This document shows, piece after piece, positions 7,125-15,700 of a stretch of 39,804 nucleotides of DNA. The translations under genes were made by a program, and so were the position numbers. Source of the DNA: Nitrospirota bacterium (GTDB taxonomy: Bacteria; Nitrospirota; Thermodesulfovibrionia; Thermodesulfovibrionales; UBA6898); contig JACRHC010000061.1 of assembly GCA_016217675.1 (NCBI GenBank), positions 1 to 39,804 of the forward strand. The letters are read 5' to 3'. Under the pieces are notes generated by a model. It made no database searches and was not told where the DNA came from. It saw only the letters and a list, made by a program, of their open reading frames with translations. Every line of letters begins with the position of its first letter. Within the stretch, counting starts at the first letter, position 1.

Positions 7125-8063
7125 ATGAATGATATTCTTTTCCCCTTCGGTCTTATCATCCTATCAGGTGTTGCCTGCAGGCGCTTCAGGATCGGCAGCA
7201 TCGACGCTGATTCGCTCCGTCAGGGCATCAATGTCATGGTGCTGAACATATTCCTCCCTGCCCTCTGCATTAAGACGCTCTACACCTCCACCATAGATAT
7301 CGAGACGATACTGATCCCCGCAACCGCAATAGTAACAACGCTCTCGACACTGGCCCTTGCGGTGATGGTCTATACGCTGTTAGGCAGGATAATGCATCTC
7401 ACCCCCCGGGAAAAGGGGGTTCTTGTCATATCAGCTGCGTTTGGCAACGTTACATACCTCGGGCTTCCGGTACTGACCGGACTGTATGGTCCAGGCGCTG
7501 CGAAGTACGCTCTCTTTTATGACCTCCTTGCAACAACACCGGTCCTTTGGTTAGCGGGCGCATCCCTGGCGGCACGGTATGGTGAAAACCGGAAAATGAA
7601 CCTGAGGGAATCAATTATGGCGATCATATCGCTGCCGCCGATCTGGGGCATCGCATGCGGCATTGTGTTCAAACTCGCCGGCATTCCTCTTCCATCATTT
7701 TTCCTGAAAACTCTTGATATGCTTGGTGGCCTTGTGGTTCCGCTCATGATCTTCAGCATCGGGCTTGCACTCACGTTTCCGAGGGTAAGCCACGCGTACG
7801 CCATCATACCTGCGGTTGTCATAAAGATGGCTGTCTCGCCATTCATCTCGTTTGCCACAGCGCAGTCACTCGGACTGCAGGGACAGGCTCTTTCGTCCAC
7901 CCTGCTGGAAGGCGCCATGCCGACCATGGTCCTTTCACTCCTGATCGCTGCACGGTTCAGGCTCGACATTGCCTTGTCAGCCTTCATCATCGTGGTGACA
8001 ACCGTTCTTTCTTTTTTTACCCTGCCGGTTGCCGTACATATCACTGATCTGCTGGTCAGGTGA
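7125..8063 (+). CDS. AEC-family (auxin efflux carrier-type) transporter
   Basis: 312 residues with about ten hydrophobic segments in the 5+5 arrangement of the AEC/BART transporters. Typical stretches are NIFLPALCIKTL near the start, the mid-protein FGNVTYLGLPVL with its conserved N-x-x-(F/Y)-(L/I)-G-(L/I)-P pattern, and LEGAMPTMVLS near the C-terminal half. Members are secondary carriers of organic anions such as malate or malonate; the substrate cannot be read here. It follows the rhomboid-like gene by 24 bases and may belong to the same transcription unit. The next gene has its own promoter. Confidence 0.85.
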   Translation: MNDILFPFGLIILSGVACRRFRIGSIDADSLRQGINVMVLNIFLPALCIKTLYTSTIDIETILIPATAIVTTLSTLALAVMVYTLLGRIMHLTPREKGVLVISAAFGNVTYLGLPVLTGLYGPGAAKYALFYDLLATTPVLWLAGASLAARYGENRKMNLRESIMAIISLPPIWGIACGIVFKLAGIPLPSFFLKTLDMLGGLVVPLMIFSIGLALTFPRVSHAYAIIPAVVIKMAVSPFISFATAQSLGLQGQALSSTLLEGAMPTMVLSLLIAARFRLDIALSAFIIVVTTVLSFFTLPVAVHITDLLVR

Positions 8064-8121
8064 CGGCATAACAAACCGACAGGGGCAGGTCACCCAGTTC
8101 AGCAACGCAGCAGGAAATTTA

Positions 8122-8150
8122 TTGATTATGCACATGGATTTCACTATAAT
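8122..8150 (+). promoter_or_regulatory. Sigma-70-type promoter TTGATT-N17-TATAAT
   Basis: The -35 TTGATT (8122-8127) and a consensus -10 TATAAT (8145-8150) are separated by exactly 17 bases. They lie 45 bases upstream of the small exported protein gene, whose Shine-Dalgarno AAGGAGG follows. Confidence 0.75.
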
Positions 8151-8194
8151 GGAACCAGAATTCGAGCAGGAAACAAAAATAAGGAGGATTTTTC

Positions 8195-8503
8195 ATGAAA
8201 AAGATCACAGCGGTTATTCTGGTATTGGCCTTTCTTGTGGTATCGGTCCCCGTGTTTGCAGGAACGGAAAATGACGGCCCTATTGCCGGTGATGCGGTTT
8301 TTGCGCGGCCTCTTGGTATCTTGTCAATTGTGGGCGGCGCGGCGCTCTGGGTTGTTTCGTTTCCCTTTGCCCTTATAAGCGGAAGCGTGCCCCAGACTAC
8401 GGAGACATTGATAAGCAATCCGATAAAGTATACTCTGGCGAGGCCCATGGGCGACTTTGATTATGAGCCTTCTTCAAACCGCATAGACGAGAACAAGCAA
8501 TAA
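8195..8503 (+). CDS. Small exported/membrane protein of unknown function
   Basis: 102 residues. Residues 1-22 form a classical signal peptide (MKKITAVILVLAFLVVSVPV then FAG, with likely cleavage after VFA). A second hydrophobic stretch follows (RPLGILSIVGGAALWVVSFP, about 38-57), so the mature protein is probably membrane-anchored with a short polar tail ending DENKQ. I do not recognise a characterised family. It has its own strong promoter and Shine-Dalgarno and is followed by a terminator-like hairpin, so it is a monocistronic and probably well expressed envelope gene. Confidence 0.75.
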   Translation: MKKITAVILVLAFLVVSVPVFAGTENDGPIAGDAVFARPLGILSIVGGAALWVVSFPFALISGSVPQTTETLISNPIKYTLARPMGDFDYEPSSNRIDENKQ

Positions 8504-8543
8504 CCTGTATTAAATCCCGTTTCTGCTGATCATAAAAAGCCTG

Positions 8544-8593
8544 AGAAAGTAGGGTTGCAGCCTTTGGGCCATGGGATGCAGCCCTGCTTTCTT
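8544..8593 (+). terminator. Long hairpin after the small exported protein gene
   Basis: A 16-base stem (8544-8559 with 8577-8592) pairs throughout, including two G-U pairs in RNA, around a 17-base loop. The 3' arm ends in CTTTCTT. It lies 40 bases after the stop at 8503 and 33 bases before the next start. Confidence 0.65.
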
Positions 8594-8625
8594 ATATAGT
8601 TCATGTGAGCTGATCAGAAATATCC

Positions 8626-9705
8626 ATGACCATGTTCAGAATACTCCTCGCCGAAGACAATAAAGAAAACCAGTCAGTGTATCGCAGGATACTCGAAAAA
8701 ACAGGGTACGATATCGATATTGCCGAAAACGGCAAAGAGGCGGTAGATGCATTCAAGAAATCTTCCTATGACCTTATCCTGATGGACCTCCAGATGCCGG
8801 AGATGGACGGCATGGAGGCAGTCAGGGAAATCAGATATCTTGTCAACGGCAGGAAAGTGCCCATTGTGGCCTTCACCGCACTGCCTTCAGACCAGCACAG
8901 GCAGGCTTGCCTCGCCCAGGGGATGAATGATTTTCTAAATAAGCCCTGTAATGAAAAGATGCTGCTCGACTGTATAGAGACGTGGCAGAAGAGGCGCTCT
9001 GTAATCCTTATTGTTGATGATATGAAGGACAGCAGGCAGTTACTGAAGCACTATCTCAGGGACACGCCCTTCGATTTTTTGTCAGCCAGAAACGGCGTAG
9101 AGGCCATCGCCGCATTCAAAAAAGAGGAGCGCATATCACTGATCCTGATGGACATGGAAATGCCGGTCATGGATGGGTATACCGCAACGAGGACCATTCG
9201 ATCTCTCGCTGGCAAGAAGAATCTGCCGATCATAGCGATGACAGCTCACGAGGGTGAACATGAACTGCAGCAGTGCCTTCGGGCAGGCTGCACAGGCTAT
9301 CTCAGAAAACCGTTAACGCGTCAATCCATTATGAGGGTGCTGTCGGAGCATCTGAAGGGATCAGGGGCCAATGCGCATTGGGAGCAGCTGATGGAGTCCG
9401 CTAATAATAACGTGGTCGAGATCGATCCTGATGTCGCTGAGTTGGTGCCCGGATTTCTCAATAACCGTAAAAAGGATGCGGAGGAGATCGGGAGGCTGCT
9501 CGCTGAAGGAAATTTTGAGGCCATTCGGATCATCGGCCATAGCATGGCAGGGAGTGCAGGGGGATATGGTTTTCCTGAAATAGGGAAATTGGGAAAGGCC
9601 ATTGAGGCTGCAGCACTGACAGTCAAGTCTGAAGAGATACGGGCTATAAGCTGCAAGCTGTCTGAATATCTTTCTGCGGTTATTGTAAAAGAGAAGAAGG
9701 TCTGA
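8626..9705 (+). CDS. REC-REC-HPt phosphorelay protein
   Basis: 359 residues with three modules. The first receiver domain (1-120) has its phospho-acceptor Asp54 in LILMDLQMPEMDG. The second (125-245) has Asp176 in LILMDMEMPVMDG. The C-terminal histidine phosphotransfer domain (about 265-355) has His305 in IIGHSMAGSAGGYGF. There is no kinase domain and no DNA-binding or enzymatic output, so it is an intermediate that passes phosphate from a separate hybrid kinase to another receiver. Both receivers look intact. ATGs at 8626 and 8632 are both possible starts. It converges with the single-receiver gene at 9712, with six bases between the stops. Confidence 0.9.
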   Translation: MTMFRILLAEDNKENQSVYRRILEKTGYDIDIAENGKEAVDAFKKSSYDLILMDLQMPEMDGMEAVREIRYLVNGRKVPIVAFTALPSDQHRQACLAQGMNDFLNKPCNEKMLLDCIETWQKRRSVILIVDDMKDSRQLLKHYLRDTPFDFLSARNGVEAIAAFKKEERISLILMDMEMPVMDGYTATRTIRSLAGKKNLPIIAMTAHEGEHELQQCLRAGCTGYLRKPLTRQSIMRVLSEHLKGSGANAHWEQLMESANNNVVEIDPDVAELVPGFLNNRKKDAEEIGRLLAEGNFEAIRIIGHSMAGSAGGYGFPEIGKLGKAIEAAALTVKSEEIRAISCKLSEYLSAVIVKEKKV

Positions 9706-9711
9706 GGCAGC

Positions 9712-10116
9712 CTACTTCAGAAGCGCGTTGATCTTTGTCAGAAGATCGTTCTTCGAAAAGGGCTTCACCATAAAGGCATCTGCCTTGTATTCAGTCACCT
9801 CGAATTTGTATTTCTGAGCCTTATAGACACTGGACATCAGGATCACCTTAGGTTTCTTCGTGATATGAACATCCGTCTTGATCTTTTCGCAGAGCTCAAA
9901 TCCATGGATGCCGGGTATCAGACCGTCAATGATGGCCAGATCCGGTTGATGGGTGAGTGTCAACTCGAATGCTTCATCACCCCGCCGTGAAATAAGGAGC
10001 TCATGTCCGGTATCCTTCAGGAAATGCTGAATCAGGATGAGCGTATCTGCGTCATCCTCAACGATCAGGATCTTTTTTCTGTCTTTTGCCGAATTTTTCA
10101 TGTAATTATCTTTCAC
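9712..10116 (-). CDS. Single-domain response regulator (CheY/PilG-like)
   Basis: About 134 residues from a GTG at 10116, or 129 from the ATG at 10101. The GTG has GGAG at a suitable distance upstream. The receiver core is complete: an ILIVEDDADT acidic pocket, a phospho-acceptor Asp in LAIIDGLIPG, the conserved Ser in ILMSSVY and Lys in MVKPFSK. No output domain is attached. It could be the terminal acceptor of the neighbouring convergent REC-REC-HPt protein, or act on a motility or envelope target; neither is shown by the sequence. Confidence 0.88.
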   Translation of the reverse strand: MKDNYMKNSAKDRKKILIVEDDADTLILIQHFLKDTGHELLISRRGDEAFELTLTHQPDLAIIDGLIPGIHGFELCEKIKTDVHITKKPKVILMSSVYKAQKYKFEVTEYKADAFMVKPFSKNDLLTKINALLK

Positions 10117-10133
10117 TTGAACCGCTCCGGAGA

Positions 10134-10161
10134 CCCCTTATTGCCATGAGGGGTTAACCCC
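10134..10161. promoter_or_regulatory. Overlapping palindromes between divergent genes
   Basis: CCCCT (10134-10138) can pair with AGGGG (10149-10153), while GGGGTTAACCCC (10150-10161) is itself a perfect 12-base palindrome sharing the same Gs. They lie in the 195-base gap between the divergently transcribed response regulator and the patatin-like gene. Regulator binding or alternative hairpins are possible. Confidence 0.35.
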
Positions 10162-10311
10162 TGAACGGCTGCCTGAATGCATCGATTTCACTGCCAGTAT
10201 CTTGAGATACTATATACCATGAAGAAAAAAAGCAAAACAGGAAACATGCTGTCCAGGGTGCAGAAATCCATGGCACGAGTTTATACTATACCTGAAACGA
10301 GGAGGAACCTG

Positions 10312-11211
10312 ATGTCCGGGAGCAGAAATATGAGAACAGTCCGACGCTGTCTGACAGCAGCACTCTGCATCTGCATGCTCCTTACAGCCTGTACGATGCA
10401 GCAACAGCAGCCGGCGCAGAAACCTGCGAAAATAGCCTTGGTGCTTGGAGCAGGCGCGTCCCGGGGATTTGCTCATATCGGCGTTCTTAAAATGCTGGAG
10501 ACAAATAGAATCCCTGTCCATATGGTAATAGGCACAAGCGCAGGAAGCTTTGTCGGCAGCCTCTATGCATATGGATATACATCATTCCAGCTCCAGAAAA
10601 TGGCCAGCACCCTTGATAAAAATGAGATCCTTGACTTTACGGTTCCTGATAATGGCTTCATCAAGGGCGAAAGGCTCGAAGAATATGTCAATGCCATGGT
10701 AAGGAACTCCCCGCTCGATAAGCTGAGAATACCCTTTTATGCTGTCGCAACCAATATCCAGAATGGACAGGAGACCGTATTTTCGCGCGGCAATACCGGC
10801 ACGGCAGTAAGGGCGAGCTGTTCCATTCCCGGCATATTCAGGCCGGTAAAAATAGACGGCAGGATGTATGTGGACGGCGGCGTAGTCAGTCCGATCGCAG
10901 TTGATGCAGCGCGGCGGCTCGGAGCTGACATTGTCATTGCTGTTGACATCTCTTCTGATGTTGATGCGCGGCAGCCTGAAGGCACTGTTGAGACGATACT
11001 GCAGTCCATCGGCATCATGCATTCCAAGATCTCCGCCATACAGCTGGCAAAGGCTGACGTGGTCATACGGCCAAAGGTGGGCCGCATCGGCTCTGCAGAC
11101 TTTGACAAACGTCTCGATGCCATGATTGAAGGGGAAAAGGCAGCCATCGAAATGCTGCCTTCTATCCAGGCCATTATTACCCGGCTGAAACTGGAGAAGA
11201 GGCTGGATTAA
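10312..11211 (+). CDS. Patatin-like phospholipase, lipoprotein (RssA-like)
   Basis: 299 residues from the ATG at 10312, chosen because AGGAGG sits just before it and because it opens with a lipoprotein signal peptide ending in the lipobox LTAC (Cys27). In-frame ATGs at 10177 and 10219 lack such a site and would bury the signal. The patatin landmarks are complete: the oxyanion GAGASRGFAHIG (46-57), nucleophile Ser76 in GTSAG and catalytic Asp188 in DGG. The enzyme is a serine acyl hydrolase acting on phospholipids or acyl esters, and the lipobox places it at the periplasmic face of a membrane. It stands alone and is followed by a hairpin-rich repeat. Confidence 0.88.
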   Translation: MSGSRNMRTVRRCLTAALCICMLLTACTMQQQQPAQKPAKIALVLGAGASRGFAHIGVLKMLETNRIPVHMVIGTSAGSFVGSLYAYGYTSFQLQKMASTLDKNEILDFTVPDNGFIKGERLEEYVNAMVRNSPLDKLRIPFYAVATNIQNGQETVFSRGNTGTAVRASCSIPGIFRPVKIDGRMYVDGGVVSPIAVDAARRLGADIVIAVDISSDVDARQPEGTVETILQSIGIMHSKISAIQLAKADVVIRPKVGRIGSADFDKRLDAMIEGEKAAIEMLPSIQAIITRLKLEKRLD

Positions 11212-11237
11212 GGGCAGATAATTGAATTCAGATTATC

Positions 11238-11317
11238 GAAAAATCTCCCCTCGCCCCTCTTTTCCAAAGAGGGGTAAATTCCTCCCTTTAGCAAAGGGAG
11301 GGTAGGAGGGATTTTCT
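11238..11317. mobile_element. MITE-like element: two perfect hairpins inside an outer inverted repeat, flanked by a 7-bp direct repeat
   Basis: Two 9-bp perfect stems with 3-base loops stand in tandem: CCCCTCTTT/AAAGAGGGG (11254-11274) and CCTCCCTTT/AAAGGGAGG (11281-11301). Outside them, AAAATCTCCC near 11240 faces GGAGGGATTTT near 11305-11315. The unit is bracketed by GATTATC at 11231-11237 and 11318-11324, which looks like a target-site duplication. It has no coding capacity and could also terminate the patatin-gene transcript. Confidence 0.65.
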
Positions 11318-11365
11318 GATTATCATGTGCATACTATTTCGGTACTATTACTAAGAGGAGAGGTC

Positions 11366-11800
11366 ATGAAATATCAGACAGGCAGGCAGGGCAGAGTTAT
11401 TGTAGTTCGTTTCGAGGACAGGGACGATGTCCTTTCAAATCTTGTGCAACTCGCCAGAAAGGAAAATATCAGGGCAGCAACAGTTCATCTTGTCGGCGGC
11501 ATGAGGGAAGGAAGTATTGTAGTCGGCCCTGAAAACGACGAGTTCCCGCCGACACCGGTATGGAAGAAACTCGGAGAAAGTCATGAGGTTGTCGGTTTCG
11601 GCACGATTTTCTGGCAGGACGACGAACCAAAGGTGCATTTCCATGGGGCCTTTGGCAAGAAAGATATGGTCAAGGTCGGATGTCTCAGGGCGGATTCAGA
11701 GACCTTTCTCGTGCTCGAGGCGGTAATCACGGAAATAGAAGGTGTGACCGCGCGGAGAGAGCTCGATCCTGCATCCAACATGGTACTGCTGAAACTCTGA
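11366..11800 (+). CDS. PPC/DUF296-domain protein
   Basis: 144 residues from the ATG at 11366, preceded by AGAGGAGAGG. The protein matches the PPC (DUF296) fold throughout: LVQLARKENIRAATVHLVGG, then GFGTIFWQDDEPKVHFHGAF and LVLEAVITEIEG. The paired His residues in VHFHG belong to the conserved metal/ligand site. In plants this domain is joined to AT-hooks; bacterial single-domain members are trimeric with no settled function and are sometimes called DNA-binding. No AT-hook is visible. It is monocistronic, between the hairpin element and the convergent pseudopilin. Confidence 0.85.
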   Translation: MKYQTGRQGRVIVVRFEDRDDVLSNLVQLARKENIRAATVHLVGGMREGSIVVGPENDEFPPTPVWKKLGESHEVVGFGTIFWQDDEPKVHFHGAFGKKDMVKVGCLRADSETFLVLEAVITEIEGVTARRELDPASNMVLLKL

Positions 11801-11844
11801 GGTCCTGCTGCCCCAACTATTGGACTTCTTAATTGAACGGGTGA

Positions 11845-12387
11845 TTATTTAATCCTGACCCCGACATCATCGATACCATCGGCAACAGCGGCGCTGTTCG
11901 TAGGCGTTTCCAGGATGCCATTAGGCCCTGCCGAAATTATCCAGACTGGCTGCCCGGCAACTGCAAAAGCGTTTGCATTTGTGACGTAGCTGTTTCCCCA
12001 GGGATCCTTGGCCACAACTGCCATATACGATCCCTTCCAGTTCGTGTAACAACCACCAACATCAGTAGATAAATGAGAATCGTATGAACTCGCAACGCCG
12101 GTATCATAGCCCATTGCAGCAAGGTCTGCAGGAAGATTGCCTGATCCCGACAGAAAAGTAACATTAGGTGCACAGCCGCCGTCCATCATAGGCCAGGCCC
12201 CGGTATCCTTCTTGAAGACGAGCATCGCAGCAGATATTGACTTGACATCAGCAGAAGCCCTTGTAATTTTTGACTCATCGATCTCCTTGAATATCAATGG
12301 CACCAGGATTCCGGCGAGTATGGCGATAATCCCTGCAACAACAATCACTTCAATCAGCGTAAAACCCTTCTGTTCCCTCAGTTTCAT
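11845..12387 (-). CDS. GspG-like type II secretion/type IV pilus pseudopilin
   Basis: 180 residues from the ATG at 12387, selected because it has a GAGGAG ribosome site and gives a standard short prepilin leader, MKLREQKG, followed by FTLIEVIVVAGIIAILAGI. Cleavage after Gly and N-methylation of Phe are expected, with Glu5 conserved. The body resembles GspG-type pseudopilins (KDPWGNSYV near the C-terminal third, a Cys pair and an Asp-rich end), but is longer than GspG proper (about 140). In-frame ATGs further upstream (12465, 12444) would precede the leader and are unlikely. No other secretion genes are adjacent, so it is an orphan. Confidence 0.85.
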   Translation of the reverse strand: MKLREQKGFTLIEVIVVAGIIAILAGILVPLIFKEIDESKITRASADVKSISAAMLVFKKDTGAWPMMDGGCAPNVTFLSGSGNLPADLAAMGYDTGVASSYDSHLSTDVGGCYTNWKGSYMAVVAKDPWGNSYVTNANAFAVAGQPVWIISAGPNGILETPTNSAAVADGIDDVGVRIK

Positions 12388-12642
12388 ACCATTCTCCTCT
12401 TGAATATTTCTCGTTTGCAGTGCACCAATACTTTCGGCAGTCATATCATGTTTATAAATCGGCATTCAACGTAAAAGACTTTAGTTGCATAATACGATAT
12501 TCTACGTCAAAAATCTATCTGAAATCACATCGTTGTCAATCATGACATATTTATGCGGAATAAGAGCATAGAGGGTTCCCTGAACAAGGATTTTAAAATG
12601 CTGCCAGGCTTGAGAAATAGAGGCATGAAGCCCTGAGGCTAC

Positions 12643-12671
12643 TTTAAATAATTACAAGCTAATGATATGAT
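12643..12671 (+). promoter_or_regulatory. Candidate promoter of the giant surface protein gene
   Basis: TTTAAA (12643-12648) and TATGAT (12666-12671) are 17 bases apart, upstream of the strong Shine-Dalgarno AGGAGG at 12712-12717. The rest of the 250-base gap from 12466 shows no further gene and no structured RNA that I could recognise. Confidence 0.45.
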
Positions 12672-12723
12672 AGAAGTAGAGCTATGCAGGTGGTTGCAAT
12701 GAACGGCACAGAGGAGGTTTTTG

Positions 12724-15700
12724 ATGTCTGGTCATTATGCAAATCTTTCAGGCAGATCCTTTACAAAACAAAGGGTTAAAAATTCAATAAGAGTTTTTTA
12801 TAAACTGCTTTATAGTTTTTTATTTCTACTGGGCTGCGCAAATTACAGCTTTGCTGCGGCCACAGCAGGTTACTCCGATTACTACGTCCCTGGAGGCGAG
12901 GACGAAATGTCACTGGCTCTCCGTTCTCTCGGCCCTACCCCTGCCACAGTCAACATGCACGCTCTGATCGCTATCACGGCCTGGAGCGACAACATTATCA
13001 TCTATTACGATCACTGGGAAAATGGGCTCACTTTTGACCCTGACAACCCGACTGCGACTGCAGACGAGACCTTCACGATGGCCACAACCGGCACAGTCCT
13101 GACGCTCGACAACACCCCGGCAGGAGGCATAGTGATCCCACGCAACTCAGCCAACACTTACTACGACGGTGGTGACCGCATCTACGTCGCGGGAGGCGCT
13201 GTGACCGTCACTCGTGTATCCTATCGGGATGCTACAGGGCGTGCTGCCCAGGCTGTTGCATGGGAGATATATCCGGTCAAGCCGCAGCTTACAACCTACG
13301 TTGTCCCCTTCGGGGAGAACCTCTCGGGCAGCTTTCCAGATTTCCTCCGCACCTACGTCATAGTCCAGGCCACCGCCGACAATACAACTTTTACTGTCGA
13401 CCTTGACGGCAACGGCACTGCTGATCCGCTCGACCAGAACTTCGACGGGGACACTGCTGATGCGGGGGACACATCCATAGTAACGCTTCAGGCCGGACAG
13501 TCGTTCTTTATCGGGAACGTTCCTGTCAACCCCGTGCCGATGCCTCGCGGAGCCAGGGCAACGATCAACAGCGGGGCGATCATCCAGGGCAGCTCAACGC
13601 TTCAGGTCAAATTCGTCGTCGGAGACCCGGTCGCGAACTATGAGACACGCGGCATCAGCTCCTTCCCCCGTGGTTATTGGACGAAGGATTACTACGCGCC
13701 GGTCGGGGATTCTGCAGCAAGGATCACTGACATTTTCTTGTACAACCCCAACGCTGCTGCCATTACGATAAACTGGGAAACCCAGTCCGGTTCCGGGAAT
13801 TTCTTGATTGGATCAGGCGCAACAGTGTCATACGTAGCACTTGCAGGTCAACTTCCCGTGGGCGGAGGGGTCTATCTGAGGGGCAGCGATGTCTTCTGGG
13901 GGGTGTCAACGATCGACTCCACCGGCCAGGTCAACGAGTGGGCTTACAGCCTCCTGCCCTCAACGCTTCTGTACAACGAACACTTTCTTGGCTGGGCCCC
14001 GGGCGGCGCCGACGGAAACGACAGCGGCGTCTTCCTCACAGTCGCACAGGATAACACCATTGTCTTCGTCGACACGGACAATGACGGCACTGCAAATCAA
14101 ACGTACACTCTGAACCGACTTCAGACGCAGTACATCACTGACCCCACAGACTTCGACCTCTCTGGCACCCACTTCTGGGCCACCGGCCCATTCACGATGT
14201 CATACGGCCAGAACCCGGACACTGCCCCTTCACTGGCGACGTCTGGCGATCTGGGCTATGTTGCAATCCCTGGCGCTGACTTTATATCTCTCGTGCTCAC
14301 CGTGGACAAGGCTGTTAGCCCACAGGTCGTCCCAACTGCCTCCGGATCAACCGCCACCTTCACCATTAGCGTGAACTCCCAGAAGTATACTCTGGACGGC
14401 ATCCAGGTGCTGGACATGCTTCCTGCTAACTGGCAGTATCTTGGCCCTACGTCAATTACGCTCCCGGACATGACGACCATCAGTACAGCCCCGACCGTTA
14501 CAGCAGCAGGAGCCGCCCTGCCGGCACCCTTTACCGGCACTTGCCCCGCAGCTGGAGGTCCGTGCCTCACCTGGGACAACACGGTGCTCGGCAGCATGGC
14601 CGAAAACCAGGAAATCACGATTACCTTCACTGCTCAGACAACAGCAGTCCTTGCTGCAGGCACGCTGAGTCAGAACCGCGTGCGGGTTGTCGGCACGAGG
14701 ACCTTCGGTACGCCAAGCCAGACCCAGACCTTCACTGCAACTGATTTTGCTTATGTTGCCTCGGGCGGCCCGCAGATCACAAAGACTTCGGGAGCAGCTG
14801 ACCCGGTATCACCCGGAGACACAATCCCTTATACCGTGACCGTTTCCAATCCTGCATCTGCGACATTCAATCTGACAGGAGTCTCCATTTATGATCCCCT
14901 GCCGGCAGGGGTAAGCTATGTTCCTGCCAGCGGATCAGTAACCTGTGATATTCCACGGAACGTGGCCGACTTTTTTGGGGCTGTTGCCTATAACAACACA
15001 AATGGCTCAGTAAGTTGGGCCGCCAATCCGTGGGCAGAGACTGATGGATATGGCACTGGAGCAACAGGTGCAACGGGAGGATTTATTTGGATAACGGCCG
15101 GCCAGTTGCAGTTCAGATATCTGCTATCAAATGTGCGTGATAATTTTGCCACCAATGGAAGCTATGCCGGTAATAACGGTTCGAATAACTGGAATGCCAA
15201 CTGGACCGAAGTCAATGATGATGGTTCAGCCAGTATCGTCGCCGACCAGCATATGTACGTCAGCAATAACAGTCTTCGGTTTGATCGCAATCCCTCTGCG
15301 GTTAATCCTTTTTCAATCAGCAGGACTGCGACAGTCACCGGTGCGACCAGTGCTACGATCAGTTTCTTGCCTGCTGATCTGGGCTTTGACGCCGGCGAGG
15401 CTGTAGTTGCTGAGTACAGCCTGAACGGCGGCGCACCTGTAATTATCGGCACATATGATGGAGGAGTTGGCGGCTGGAACGGCGTCACCCAAACAATTAC
15501 CATCAACCCCTTGCCTGTCGGCACTAATACAATTACGGTTCGATTTCGTGCGACCGGGGTCTGGAATTCCAATGGCGACGAAATGACAATTGACAATGTG
15601 GACATCAGTTTCAACGCCCCGGCCAGCGCTGCAGGAAGCCAGATCAAGCGCACAGCCAATCTCACGGGTGCAACAAGCGCCTGGCTGAACTTCAGCCCAT

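Noticed and set aside
11845..12465. Longer start (12465) for the pseudopilin
   Set aside because: It would place 26 extra residues before the prepilin leader; the ATG at 12387 has the ribosome site.
12466..12720. Leader considered for a c-di-GMP or other riboswitch
   Set aside because: Scattered GCCCTGAGGCT-like sequence is present, but I could not fit conserved cores or a consistent fold.
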